Positions 34,480 through 43,466 are shown, counted from the stretch's first letter. The stretch is DNA of 64,000 nt from Candidatus Neomicrothrix sp. UBA2974 (GCA_002348705.1 DEAU01000030.1:1-64000); one strand, 5' to 3'. Translations and numbers: made by a program. Notes: generated from the letters alone by a model not told the origin.

Positions 34480-35607
34480 TCAGTCGAGGATTTGGGCGGC
34501 GATCAGCTCCTCTAGGCGGGCATCGTCGAGCCAGTTCAACTGCCAGGATTTGGCCCGCCGAAAGTACATCTGAGCATCGCACTCGACGGTGAATCCCATG
34601 CCGCCGTGGACCTGAATGGCTACACCGGTGACCTCCCGGCAGGTGGAGGTGGCAAAGAGCTTGGCCATGGGGGCGAGTGTCGCCGCATCGCGTCCCTCGT
34701 CTCGGGTCCACGCGGCGTGGTGCACGAGCACCCGGGCGCCGTCGATAGAGGTGATCCCATCGGCGAGGTAGTGGCCTATTGCTTGGAATGAACCGATCGG
34801 CTTGTCGAACTGGTGGCGGTCCTTGGCGTACTGGGTGGTCAAGGCGTGAGCAGCCTCGGCAGCGCCAACCGCCTGGGCCGCCACCAGGACGATGGCATCC
34901 TGGACGACCTTCGAGAGGGCGGCCCAGCCGGCCCCTGTTTCGCCGATCCGATCAGTGGAAGACACGTGAACACCGTCGAGATCGACCCGGTACTGGGTGT
35001 CACCGGCCACCGTTCGCTGGAGGGTGAAGGTAATTCCGTCGGCGGTTGGGTCCACGAGGAAGAGATCGACGGCCTCCGGATCATCACCGGTCCGCGCCGG
35101 GACGACGAGTCTTTCAGCCGACGAGGCGAATGGTACGTGGCGCTTAGTTCCCGTCAGGACGAACATCCCATCGTCCTCGCCTGCGAGAACAGCCGGCAGT
35201 CTCACGCCGGTTGGTCCCCATCCATTGTCGGGTTCCAGCCATGCCACCGACAGCACGACTTCGCCAGAGGCGACGCGGGGCAGCCAGGCTGCCCGTTGTT
35301 CGTCAGAACCCGCAAGGTTGATGATTCCGGCTGCCACCACCGAAGAGACGAAATGGGGAGACGGCACGAGGCTGCGCCCAAATTCCTCGTAAACGACTAC
35401 TGCATCGAGCAGGCTCATCTCGGAGCCACCGACGTCAGCAGGGAGCATCAGACCGGTGAGGCCCATGGATGCCAGACCCTGCCAGAAGTCTTTGTCGTAG
35501 CCAACAGGGTCGTCTTCGAGCAAACGCACGCTTTCAGCGGCGCTATCGCACAGGCCGCGCACAGCGTCGCGCAGCATGTCCTGTTCTTCGCTAAAGGCGA
35601 GGTCCAT
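34480..35607 (-). CDS. Acyl-CoA dehydrogenase (probable partner subunit)
   Basis: 375 aa. MDLAFSEEQDMLRDAVRGLC at the N-terminus and QVHGGMGFTVECDAQMYFRRAK at the C-terminus are acyl-CoA dehydrogenase motifs. KDRHQFDKPIGSFQAIGHYLAD is the FAD-adjacent helix. It is the last gene of a five-gene operon that also encodes a second, different acyl-CoA dehydrogenase. In mycobacterial steroid degradation such pairs form heterotetramers with one catalytic and one structural type of subunit. A ribosome site AGGAGGG precedes the ATG. Confidence 0.9.
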   Translation of the reverse strand: MDLAFSEEQDMLRDAVRGLCDSAAESVRLLEDDPVGYDKDFWQGLASMGLTGLMLPADVGGSEMSLLDAVVVYEEFGRSLVPSPHFVSSVVAAGIINLAGSDEQRAAWLPRVASGEVVLSVAWLEPDNGWGPTGVRLPAVLAGEDDGMFVLTGTKRHVPFASSAERLVVPARTGDDPEAVDLFLVDPTADGITFTLQRTVAGDTQYRVDLDGVHVSSTDRIGETGAGWAALSKVVQDAIVLVAAQAVGAAEAAHALTTQYAKDRHQFDKPIGSFQAIGHYLADGITSIDGARVLVHHAAWTRDEGRDAATLAPMAKLFATSTCREVTGVAIQVHGGMGFTVECDAQMYFRRAKSWQLNWLDDARLEELIAAQILD

Positions 35608-35619
35608 GTTCGGACCCTC

Positions 35620-36111
35620 CTAGGGACGCCAGGCGTCGCCGCGGCGCGCCCAGGGGTTGTCATTTTTGTCGACGGGTAAAGCCACCCGAGTGGCGCATGT
35701 TGTTGCAGTCACGTCGTCGACCATGAGGTCCACGTTGAGGTCCACCCAGCCGCAACCGACCTCGTCCACCGAGCAGTCGGTGACGGTTGCGGTGAACCGC
35801 ATCGTGTCGTTCGGGAAGACCGAGGTGTTCATGCGGAAGATCATGCGCCCGAGCCGGCCGCTCGGACCGGTCCAATCAGTGACGTAGCGCTCGAACCAGG
35901 CGGCCTGGTTCGGTGTATTCAAAAAGATGTCCTTCGTGCCGTTTCGGTGGATGGCGAAGTCGCGGTCGTGGTGCATCGGTCGCCAATCCCTGGACGCCAG
36001 AGCCCCGAGGACCACTGTCGTGGCAGTGACCCGATGGGACAATTCAGGGAGCACGTCACCTACGGATACGTCGCCAAATAGCAGGCGGACTGTTTCCCGG
36101 TGGCCGGTCAC
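35620..36111 (-). CDS. MaoC-like hot-dog hydratase subunit
   Basis: 163 aa single hot-dog domain. The catalytic Asp-His pair of R-hydratases is in SRDWRPMHHDRDFA. It starts with GTG overlapping the stop of the upstream subunit gene (GTGA). Alone it is half-size, so it likely pairs with the FAS1-like protein, as ChsH1 pairs with ChsH2 in steroid side-chain degradation, to hydrate an enoyl-CoA. Confidence 0.85.
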   Translation of the reverse strand: MTGHRETVRLLFGDVSVGDVLPELSHRVTATTVVLGALASRDWRPMHHDRDFAIHRNGTKDIFLNTPNQAAWFERYVTDWTGPSGRLGRMIFRMNTSVFPNDTMRFTATVTDCSVDEVGCGWVDLNVDLMVDDVTATTCATRVALPVDKNDNPWARRGDAWRP

Positions 36112-36662
36112 GCGCCTATCTCCTCTTCGGGCTGTCGATAGCCGAATGCGGTGTAGGACTCGACGCCGAGAAGAACGTCGTCCTGATTCAGGTATTCCAC
36201 GTCAATGGTCCAGAATCGTCCCCGGCCGAGTTTCGTGGTCTTTGGCTCGCTTATCGATCGCAGCACCTGGCGCGACCGGACCCGGTCGCCAATGCGAACC
36301 GGCTCGTGGAAGGCGTTGGTGTTGGACGAGATGATCGCCTCGGGGAGGTCAAGGTCTTCCTTGAGGTCGAAGTGGGCCTGTAGAGGCACTGCCGGTTCGG
36401 TTCGGCCCGGCGACCAGTGATGTGGGCGGAACCAGACCGACAGCATGGTTGGGGGCGCTATGGGACCATCGGTGAGTTCGTTGGCGACCTCTTCGTTCCA
36501 GAAAAGAGGGTTGCCGTTCTCGACGGCGGCGCAGGTCGTCCAGATGTAGCCCTGTTCCACGGGGAAGCCGCCTTCCTCCTCGTACTGGATTTCGCCGATC
36601 CGGGCGATCACCTCGTCTGGGACTGGAGGCAGATCTTGGATGGGCGTCCGGTGCGCCGTCAT
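36108..36662 (-). CDS. FAS1-like dehydratase domain protein (hydratase partner)
   Basis: 184 aa with an FAS1-like dehydratase (hot-dog) domain: WTTCAAVENGNPLFWNEEVA, IAPPTMLSVWFRP, and SNTNAFHEPVRIGDRVRSR. It lacks the DUF35 tail found in mycobacterial ChsH2; a DUF35 domain instead occurs in the divergent gene at 39120. ATG overlaps the CoA transferase stop (ATGA), so the operon is tightly coupled. Confidence 0.83.
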   Translation of the reverse strand: MTAHRTPIQDLPPVPDEVIARIGEIQYEEEGGFPVEQGYIWTTCAAVENGNPLFWNEEVANELTDGPIAPPTMLSVWFRPHHWSPGRTEPAVPLQAHFDLKEDLDLPEAIISSNTNAFHEPVRIGDRVRSRQVLRSISEPKTTKLGRGRFWTIDVEYLNQDDVLLGVESYTAFGYRQPEEEIGA

Positions 36663-37846
36663 GCGATTGCTCCCTCGGAGCGCAGGACAGCCAACTCATC
36701 CGGGGCTAGGCCAGCAGCGGCCAGGACCTCGTCGGTACACGGTGCGGCCTGGTCGTAGACAGGCAGGGTCGATGCGTCCACCTGACCGGCCAGCGGGGCA
36801 GCTACCTGGGCGATGGGTCCGGCAGTCGGATGGACGACCTCAGTGAAGGAGCCACGGGACCGGTACTGCTCGTCGGCTATTACCTCGGGGATATCGAGCA
36901 CGGCTGTTACGCAGGTATCTGCAGGACCAAGGACTTCGACCCATTCATCGCGGGGGCGCGTTGCGAAGGCGGCGGCGAAATCGGCACGCATACCATCGAT
37001 GGCGTCGATGTCGTACTGGTGGTCGAGCCAACGGTCGCACGACAGTCCTAGACAGAGATTGGTGAAAAATTGTGGCTCAATAGCCCCTACAGCGAGCCAG
37101 CCTCCGTCTGAGGCCTGATACAGGTCATACCAGGCGTACCGGCCAGTTAGTAGGCCGTGTCTTGGACCTGGCTCGGTGCCATCGGCGAGGTACTCGTCGA
37201 CGGCTAGCGACATCAGCGAGAGCACACCTTCAGCGATCGAGACATCAAGATGGGTGCCCTGGCCGGTCGCTGTCCGGGCGACCAGGGCTGCGCAGATGGC
37301 GGCTACGGCATGAAGGCCGCCACCGGCGCTGTCGGCAACCGTGGCGCCGGGCAGGGCTGGCCCTCCGCGTTCGTCGCGTCCAGAACAGTGGAGGTAGCCG
37401 CCGACTGCCAGGTAGTTGATGTCGTGGCCCGCCCAGCCGGCGCGTGGCCCAGTCTGCCCGAAGCCGGAGGTGGAGCACAGCACGATTCCCGGGTTGACAG
37501 TCCGAAGTGACTGGTAGCCGATACCCAGGCGGTCGATCACCCCGGGTCGGAAGCTCTCGACCACAACGTCGGCCGTGCTGGCCAGGCGGAGAAAGGCACC
37601 GCGACCACCCTCTGACTTCAGGTCGAGGAGGATCCGACGCATGTTTCGGTGGGCACTGTAGGCGTAGGCCGGTGGGACAATTTGAAGCCCCGCGTCCTTC
37701 GGTACCGGTCCCACCTTTACGACGTCGGCACCCCAGTCGGCCAGCCAGCGGGAAGCTCGCACGGCCGGGCCGACTGAGGCCAAGTCGAGTACTAGGACGC
37801 CATCCAGCAGGGGCCTGCCTTCGGATGAGTTGGGCACCAAGGACAC
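36659..37846 (-). CDS. Class III CoA transferase (CaiB/BaiF family)
   Basis: 395 aa. The catalytic Asp is probably in GATVADSAGGGLHAVAAIC; LDGVLVLDLASVGPAVRASR, DVVVESFRPGVIDRLG and TGQGTHLDVSIAEGVLSLM are family motifs. It would move CoA between an acyl-CoA and a free acid. Start GTG 37846 is 10 nt after the preceding stop and has GAGG upstream; the frame is open further but overlaps the upstream gene. It probably activates the acid degraded by the neighbouring enzymes. Confidence 0.88.
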   Translation of the reverse strand: MSLVPNSSEGRPLLDGVLVLDLASVGPAVRASRWLADWGADVVKVGPVPKDAGLQIVPPAYAYSAHRNMRRILLDLKSEGGRGAFLRLASTADVVVESFRPGVIDRLGIGYQSLRTVNPGIVLCSTSGFGQTGPRAGWAGHDINYLAVGGYLHCSGRDERGGPALPGATVADSAGGGLHAVAAICAALVARTATGQGTHLDVSIAEGVLSLMSLAVDEYLADGTEPGPRHGLLTGRYAWYDLYQASDGGWLAVGAIEPQFFTNLCLGLSCDRWLDHQYDIDAIDGMRADFAAAFATRPRDEWVEVLGPADTCVTAVLDIPEVIADEQYRSRGSFTEVVHPTAGPIAQVAAPLAGQVDASTLPVYDQAAPCTDEVLAAAGLAPDELAVLRSEGAIA

Positions 37847-37856
37847 GTTCGGGACC

Positions 37857-39050
37857 TCAGAAGTTCTTGGGGAGGCCGAGGCCTCGTCGGGTGATGATGT
37901 TTTTTTGCACCTCGGAGGTTCCTCCGCCGATGGTGTCAAGCACCGTGTAGCGGTAGGTCGATTCGGCACGGCCGCCCATCGGGGCCTCGTCGGTACCGAC
38001 ACGTAGTTGGGTGCCTGGTCCGCCGAGGTCCATCGAGGCGTCGGCAAGACATTTGGAAAATTCGGTGGTGAAGAGCTTGTACTCCGAGGCTTCGATCGTC
38101 GGCGGTGGTCCGCCACCGTCCTCAGCCTTCACCGAAGCGTCGACGACCCGCAGGCCCATACAGCGGGCCACCTCCGCCTGGGTGGCCAGACGGGCCATTC
38201 GGGCCCTCACCCGAGGGTCATCTCGGAGGGGTTCGCCGTCTCGGGTAGCGGTTCGGACGTATTGGACAAGCAAGTCGAGGCGCTGTTCGACCGGTGAGAA
38301 CGTGAACATGGTGAAACGCTCGATGTCCAGTGCCTGAGAGATGTACTGAAAGCCATGGTTCAACTGACCCACCACGTATTCGTCGGGCACGAAAACGTCA
38401 TCGAAGAAGACGTCGTTGGTGCGCTCGTCACCCATTGTCCAGATTCCTTGGACGGTGATTCCGGGGTGATCCAGGGGCACAAGGAACAAGGTGATGCCGT
38501 GGTGCTTGGGAGCGTCCGGGTCGGTCCGAGCGCCCACCCAGTACCACTCGGCGAAGTGGGCCGAGGTGGTCCAGGTCTTCTGGCCGTTGAGGATCCAGCC
38601 GCCTTCAGTTTTGTCGGCCTTTAACTTCATGGCTGCCGCGTCAGAGCCTGCCTCCGGCTCGCTGTATCCGACTGCGAACTCCACCTCATTAGCCAGAATC
38701 TTTGGGAGGAATTCCTCCTTGAGAACTTCGGAGCCGTGCGCAATGAGGGTCTTGCCGATGATGCCGACCCCCTTTCCGATCTGGGGTCCACCTCGTCGGG
38801 CGAGGGCCTCGTTGAGGATGTACTCGTAGACGCCCTCGCCCTCCTGGCCGCCGTAATCCTTCGGCCAAGTGATTCCGAGCCAACCTTGGTCGCCGAGTTT
38901 CTTCATCAGAGCGCGGCGCTTCGGGGTGTCGACGATCTGAGCCATGTTTTCCCGGGTCGGATCGAATACTTCGGGGTCGTCGTTGGCGTCGAGGAAGGCT
39001 TCCACCTCGGTCCGGAAGGCTTCCTGCTCGTTGGTGAAGTCGAAGTCCAT
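37857..39050 (-). CDS. Acyl-CoA dehydrogenase (first gene of catabolic operon)
   Basis: 397 aa. MDFDFTNEQEAFRTEVEAFL opens the protein, FAVGYSEPEAGSDAAAMKLK and GGWILNGQKTWTTSAHFAEW are the FAD/substrate motifs, and DTIGGGTSEVQKNIITRRGL ends it. It resembles the FadE29-like actinobacterial group. The ATG at 39050 is the family start. It lies next to a perfect palindrome (39076-39092), the likely operator, and is divergent from a thiolase operon. Confidence 0.9.
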   Translation of the reverse strand: MDFDFTNEQEAFRTEVEAFLDANDDPEVFDPTRENMAQIVDTPKRRALMKKLGDQGWLGITWPKDYGGQEGEGVYEYILNEALARRGGPQIGKGVGIIGKTLIAHGSEVLKEEFLPKILANEVEFAVGYSEPEAGSDAAAMKLKADKTEGGWILNGQKTWTTSAHFAEWYWVGARTDPDAPKHHGITLFLVPLDHPGITVQGIWTMGDERTNDVFFDDVFVPDEYVVGQLNHGFQYISQALDIERFTMFTFSPVEQRLDLLVQYVRTATRDGEPLRDDPRVRARMARLATQAEVARCMGLRVVDASVKAEDGGGPPPTIEASEYKLFTTEFSKCLADASMDLGGPGTQLRVGTDEAPMGGRAESTYRYTVLDTIGGGTSEVQKNIITRRGLGLPKNF

Positions 39051-39075
39051 AGGGCGTCCGGTCTCGGGGCGGTAA

Positions 39076-39092
39076 TCTGACGGTCCGTCAGA
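39076..39092. promoter_or_regulatory. Perfect 17-bp palindrome, candidate operator
   Basis: TCTGACGGTCCGTCAGA has 8-bp arms around one central base. It sits between the divergent acyl-CoA dehydrogenase (start 39050) and HMG-CoA-synthase-like (start 39120) genes, 25-28 bp from each start codon. Symmetry, size and position fit a TetR-family repressor controlling both operons. No regulator gene is adjacent. Confidence 0.7.
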
Positions 39093-39119
39093 TATGTAAC
39101 GGTACCGGAGGGGCGACAA

Positions 39120-40526
39120 ATGAGCGAGACCAGGGGGATCCTCGCCTACGGAGCCCACGTGCCTTATTGGCGCCTCGACAGGGCCGAGATTGGCACGTTT
39201 CTAGGGGTATCGGTCGGTCGTGGATACCGTGCCGTGGCCTCATTTGATGAGGATGCAGTGACCATGGGTGTTGCTGCTGCCCGCTCGGCGCTAGCCGTCA
39301 GCGGAGTCGGGGCTCCGAACGCGATCTGGTTTTCCACGGTTGCCCCGCCCTACCTCGACAAGACCAACGCCTCTGTCATACACGCTGCCCTCCGACTAGA
39401 TGTTTCGGTGCCGGCGCTCGACTTCAGCGGCGCACAACGCTCGGCGGTTGGTGCCCTGCGAACCGCTCTCGAGGGAGGTGGCTCCACACTGGTGGTGGCC
39501 GCTGACATCCGCGCCGGTCGCCCAGGTGGGACCGAGGATGGAGGAGGCGGAGACGCCGCGGCCGCTGTGCTGGTCGGAACGCCCGACGACGGTCCGCTCT
39601 TGGCCGAATACCTCGGTGGTGCCACGGCCACCGCTGAGTTCACCGACCGTTGGCGCACGCCCGGAGATGTCCACTCCCGTACCTGGGAAGACCGCTTCGG
39701 CGAGCAGGCCTACGCCCCCTTGGGTCGCATGGCCTGGTCCGACGCCTTGGCCACCACAGACCTCGCTGCAGAGGACGTCGACGTAGCCGTGGTGACAGGA
39801 CTCCACACCCGGGCAGTGCGCAAGGTGGGATCCGGGCTAAGCGTGGCTGTAGCTGATGACCGAACCAGCGACGTCGGAAACAGCGGTGCCGCTCACCCCG
39901 CTCTGCTTTTGGCCGACGTCCTCGATGCTGCTGAACCCGGAATGGTGGTCGCCCTCGTGGTTTTGGCTGATGGTTGCGAGGTCCTGCTGTTTCGGACAAC
40001 AGCGGAGCTGCCCAACCGTCGGCCCGCCCGCAGCGTTGCCACCCAGGTGGCAGGCCGGGCCGACGTTCCGTATGCCCGTCACCTGTCCTGGCGGGGGACT
40101 ATCGGCGTAGAGCCCCCCAACCGTCCGGAGCCGAGTAGGCCCTCTGCATCGGCCGCCCTGCGCCGCACTGATTGGAAGCACGGTTTCGTGGGCAGCACTG
40201 ATCGCGCCTCTGGGATCACTCACCTCCCCTCGTCACGGGTTGGTATCGGCGGGGGAGAGGTTGACGACATGGATCCGGCACCCATGGCTGAGACCATGGG
40301 TACCGTGGTCACCTTCACCGTCGACCACTTGGCATACTCACCCAGCCCACCCCTGGTTTTCGCCGTGGTCGACTTCGATGGTGGCGGACGGATAGCCATC
40401 GAGCTGACTGATGTCGATCCCGCCGAGGTGGCGACCGGCGATCGAGTCGAGATGACGTTTCGTCGGATATTTACCGCTGACGGTCTCCACAACTACTTCT
40501 GGAAGGGCCGCCCGGTTCGGTCCTGA
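39120..40526 (+). CDS. HMG-CoA-synthase-like thiolase fold fused to DUF35 OB-fold
   Basis: 468 aa. Residues about 1-310 follow the HMG-CoA synthase/ketoacyl-synthase III fold (GILAYGAHVPYWRLDRAEIG). The usual active-site Cys segment reads ALDFSGAQRSAVGALRTAL, with no Cys, so condensation is doubtful. Residues about 335-465 form a DUF35 OB domain (MGTVVTFTVDHLAYSP, then PLVFAVVDFDGGGRIAIELT). The rubredoxin-like zinc ribbon that normally precedes it has no cysteines. DUF35 proteins pair with SCP2-type thiolases, and the next gene is one. A scaffold or partner role is inferred. GGAGGGG precedes the ATG by 6 nt. Confidence 0.8.
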   Translation: MSETRGILAYGAHVPYWRLDRAEIGTFLGVSVGRGYRAVASFDEDAVTMGVAAARSALAVSGVGAPNAIWFSTVAPPYLDKTNASVIHAALRLDVSVPALDFSGAQRSAVGALRTALEGGGSTLVVAADIRAGRPGGTEDGGGGDAAAAVLVGTPDDGPLLAEYLGGATATAEFTDRWRTPGDVHSRTWEDRFGEQAYAPLGRMAWSDALATTDLAAEDVDVAVVTGLHTRAVRKVGSGLSVAVADDRTSDVGNSGAAHPALLLADVLDAAEPGMVVALVVLADGCEVLLFRTTAELPNRRPARSVATQVAGRADVPYARHLSWRGTIGVEPPNRPEPSRPSASAALRRTDWKHGFVGSTDRASGITHLPSSRVGIGGGEVDDMDPAPMAETMGTVVTFTVDHLAYSPSPPLVFAVVDFDGGGRIAIELTDVDPAEVATGDRVEMTFRRIFTADGLHNYFWKGRPVRS

Positions 40527-40561
40527 CCGGACCAGCGGCACACGAGCGACGGAGAGCATTT

Positions 40562-41758
40562 ATGGCCTCGCACGGCATTCGAGACCGGGTGGCAATTGTC
40601 GGGATGAGCTGCACCCCATTTCGTGAGCACTGGGACAGATCGCTTGACGACCTCCTGATCGACGCCCATGGGTCCGCCCTGGCTTCGGCCGGTATCACCA
40701 AGGACGACGTCGACGCCTACTGGTACGGCACATCGCAGTCCTCGGCCTCAGGCATCTCCCTGGCTACGCCCCTGCGCTTGGCTAATCGTCCAGTCACTCG
40801 GGTGGAGAACTACTGCGCAACCGGGTCGGAGGCTCTTCGCCAAGCCTGCTACGCGGTGGCGTCCGGGGCCTTCGACGTGGCAGTAGCCATCGGTGGTGAG
40901 AAGGTCAAGGACAGCGGCTATCAGGGCCTCAATGCCTTCCCGATACCCAACGACGGAACCAACCGTACGGTCACCGCAGCGGCCATGTTCAGCCTTTTGG
41001 TTCCCGCCTACGCCGAGTCTCATGGTGTCGATGAAGACCAGTTGCGTTATGTGCTGGCTCGGATCGCTGAGAAGAACCACTTCAACGGTGCCCGCAATCC
41101 GCTAGCCCAGTTCCAGCGCGAGATCTCTGCAGAAGCCATCTGTGACATGACTGCGGTAGCTGGACGCCTGTCAGTCTTCGACTGCGCTGGGGTAGCCGAC
41201 GGTGCGGCGGCGGCGGTGGTGGTATCTGCTGATCGCGCCACTGATTACACCGACGCCCCGCTTTACGTTAAGGCCCTGTCGCTGGTGGCCGGGGACGGCT
41301 CTGGTCTGGTCGATCCGAAGTTCGATTTCACCACCCTGCCGGAGTGCGCGGCTGCCGCCGTTGAGGCCTATGCCCAGGCGGGCATTACCGATCCCCGTGC
41401 CGAGTTGGCCATGGCCGAGGTTCACGACTGCTTCACCCCGACCGAGCTTGTCCTGATGGAGGACCTCGGCTTCAGCGAGCGGGGCGAGGCTTGGAGAGAC
41501 ATCCTCAACGACACCTTTGCTCTCGGCGGCGACCTTCCCGTCAACACCGACGGTGGACTCAAGAGTTTTGGTCATCCTGTAGGAGCTAGCGGCCTGAGGA
41601 TGCACTACGAAGCTTGGCTGCAACTGCGTGGCGAGGCGCCTGAGGATCGAAGAATCTCGACTCTTGAGACCCGCAGTCGAGCTCTGGTGCACAACCTTGG
41701 TGGGTATCCGGGTGAGATGGTGTCGTTTGTCGGGATCTGGGGCACCGACCTCGATTGA
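40562..41758 (+). CDS. SCP2-type thiolase / acetyl-CoA acetyltransferase
   Basis: 398 aa. The nucleophile Cys is in VENYCATGSEALRQA, the second motif is EVHDCFTPTELVLME, and the third is GGLKSFGHPVGASGLRMHY. This is the SCP-x/Ltp thiolase group used for cleaving branched or steroid side-chain 3-ketoacyl-CoA. It follows its DUF35 partner by 35 bp. With the divergent operon it completes dehydrogenation, hydration and thiolysis steps; a hydroxyacyl-CoA dehydrogenase is not present here. Confidence 0.9.
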   Translation: MASHGIRDRVAIVGMSCTPFREHWDRSLDDLLIDAHGSALASAGITKDDVDAYWYGTSQSSASGISLATPLRLANRPVTRVENYCATGSEALRQACYAVASGAFDVAVAIGGEKVKDSGYQGLNAFPIPNDGTNRTVTAAAMFSLLVPAYAESHGVDEDQLRYVLARIAEKNHFNGARNPLAQFQREISAEAICDMTAVAGRLSVFDCAGVADGAAAAVVVSADRATDYTDAPLYVKALSLVAGDGSGLVDPKFDFTTLPECAAAAVEAYAQAGITDPRAELAMAEVHDCFTPTELVLMEDLGFSERGEAWRDILNDTFALGGDLPVNTDGGLKSFGHPVGASGLRMHYEAWLQLRGEAPEDRRISTLETRSRALVHNLGGYPGEMVSFVGIWGTDLD

Positions 41759-41783
41759 CCAGTCCGTCGACGTGGCCGACTGG
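41759..41783. terminator. Hairpin between convergent genes
   Basis: CCAGTC (41759-41764) and GACTGG (41778-41783) form a 6-bp stem directly after the thiolase stop, before the convergent gene ending at 41803. Confidence 0.35.
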
Positions 41784-41802
41784 ATATTGCCAGTTGCTGG
41801 AG

Positions 41803-42507
41803 TTAGGGGGTTAGTGCCAGCCAGGCGGCGAGACTGGCCTCGTCGCCGAATACCTCGATTCCGGCAGGGCGTCGGCCCCAGACAAGTAAGAACAGTTCGG
41901 AGGCCGTGCCTCGGGCCGCCACGTCCCCCTTGGCGTGCTCCCGGGCCACGACAAAACTGTCGTCCTCCGATGAGAGCAGCCACTCTCCTTCACCGTCGGT
42001 GCAGTGGAGGTGGAGCGTCGAGTTTGGGTAGTCAGTGACCGGCCCCCGCATCTGATACCTCCACGCCACGTCCAGGATTTCGTCGACGCCATCACGCGCT
42101 AGGTCGCCGTCGATAGGTGGCGCCTCACCTACTGCATTTTCGACGTCCCAGCGGTGGATCGCGTTCTCATGCGCCATTCGTCGGCCTATCCAACCCGCCC
42201 TGCGACCATCCTCGGCGCACCAATTCCAGCACGGAGTTTGCGGATCCGTCTCGGCCAGTGCCGTGACCAGCCGATCCAGCCTCTCGGCTGCCGGCGACTC
42301 GTCTCGCTCTGGCCGAGTAGGAGAGTCTGGCGAAGCAGCGGCCAACTGCGCTGTCATGAAAGTCCACACGCCAGCCACGTGTTCGACCATCGCAGCAATA
42401 TCCCAGTCGGGACAGTGTTCAATGCTGGCAGTCGGGTCGGATTCGGCGGCAGCGAGCAAGGCATTTCCCTCTCGTCTGACGGCGATGAGGAGGGCTTCTC
42501 GGTCCAC
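41803..42507 (-). CDS. Maleylpyruvate isomerase family protein
   Basis: 234 aa. HCPDWDIAAMVEHVAGVWTF is the N-terminal mycothiol-dependent (DinB-like) domain; RRMAHENAIHRWDVENAVG carries the conserved metal histidines. The C-terminal half (LHLHCTDGEGEWLLSSEDD, ARGTASELFLLVWGR) is an SCP2-like domain. It is a distant paralogue of the protein at 32915. GTG 42507 is the start; AAGACT lies 6 nt upstream as a weak -10. Function is probably mycothiol-linked but the substrate is unknown. Confidence 0.85.
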   Translation of the reverse strand: MDREALLIAVRREGNALLAAAESDPTASIEHCPDWDIAAMVEHVAGVWTFMTAQLAAASPDSPTRPERDESPAAERLDRLVTALAETDPQTPCWNWCAEDGRRAGWIGRRMAHENAIHRWDVENAVGEAPPIDGDLARDGVDEILDVAWRYQMRGPVTDYPNSTLHLHCTDGEGEWLLSSEDDSFVVAREHAKGDVAARGTASELFLLVWGRRPAGIEVFGDEASLAAWLALTP

Positions 42508-42587
42508 GAGCTAAGTCTTGCCGATCGAGCCGACATAGTCCGCGTCGAGCTCGGTCGACCGGCTGTTGCCGGGATTAGGAGACGGAA

Positions 42588-43466
42588 TCACCAATCCGAC
42601 GGAGGGCTCTGACCCTGGTCGCGCAGGAAGGCCTCCAACTCGGCAGCCAGGTCGTCCCCTTTGGGTAGCAAAGCCTCTGTCTGGTCGACCTGTTCTTCAA
42701 GGCGGCGAACGTGAGACCGCACCTCTTCGTTCTCGGCTACCGCCTCGTCGACCCGGGCCTGCCATTCAGCGGAAGGCCCATCCAGGTCTGCGAAGTAGGT
42801 CTCGATGCCGGTGACCTGCTCGAGACGACGCAGCAGCGACCGGGTGGCCTTCGGATTCGGCGAGTCGGGCAGGTAGTAGGGAACCGACACGCGTAGCGAG
42901 ATGATCGGGACACCGGCTCGGTCGAGGGTGTCATGGAGCACACCGACCACGCCGGTTGGTCCCGTGTACGAGGGTCCGTCGAGGCCGAGCCGGTTGGCCA
43001 TTTCACGGTTGGCGCAGCTTGCCGTCACCGCCGGCGGTCGAGTATGTGGAGCCATCCCACTCATAGAACCCAAGGTGGTCACCAAGCGCGAGCCGGTTCG
43101 CTCGGTCGCCTCCAGAATCGTCTCACTGAAGGTTCGCCACCGCAGGTGGGGTTCCACGCCGGAGAGAAGCACTAGGTCCGGTTGGCCGTCGGGGGTGCGC
43201 ACGGCGAGAATCCGGTTTTCCGCCCACCGAATTCTTCGCTCTCCTCCGTCATCGAATTCAACTATGGGGCGTTGCTGGGTGAAGTCGAAGAACGTCTCAG
43301 GGTCGACGTCGCCAACCTCGACACTGCCGAGGCGCTCGGCCAACCATTCGACGGCCGAGGTTGCTGAACCGGCAGCGTCGAACAGGCCATGGAAGGCGAC
43401 GACTAGAACCGGTCGGTCGAGTTGTTCGGCCATCAGGTCTTCAGCAGACCATCGCAGTTCATCCAT
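42588..43466 (-). CDS. PAC2 family protein
   Basis: 292 aa. RPVLVVAFHGLFDAAGSATS begins a PAC2 domain; LVTTLGSMSGMAPHTRPP and PTGVVGVLHDTLDRAGVPII follow. A C-terminal coiled coil (VDEAVAENEEVRSHVRRLEE) is typical of the actinobacterial version. In eukaryotes PAC2 helps assemble the proteasome; in Actinobacteria these proteins are common but their role is unproven. GAACCT lies 6 nt upstream of the ATG (43478-43473), a possible leaderless start. Confidence 0.87.
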   Translation of the reverse strand: MDELRWSAEDLMAEQLDRPVLVVAFHGLFDAAGSATSAVEWLAERLGSVEVGDVDPETFFDFTQQRPIVEFDDGGERRIRWAENRILAVRTPDGQPDLVLLSGVEPHLRWRTFSETILEATERTGSRLVTTLGSMSGMAPHTRPPAVTASCANREMANRLGLDGPSYTGPTGVVGVLHDTLDRAGVPIISLRVSVPYYLPDSPNPKATRSLLRRLEQVTGIETYFADLDGPSAEWQARVDEAVAENEEVRSHVRRLEEQVDQTEALLPKGDDLAAELEAFLRDQGQSPPSDW

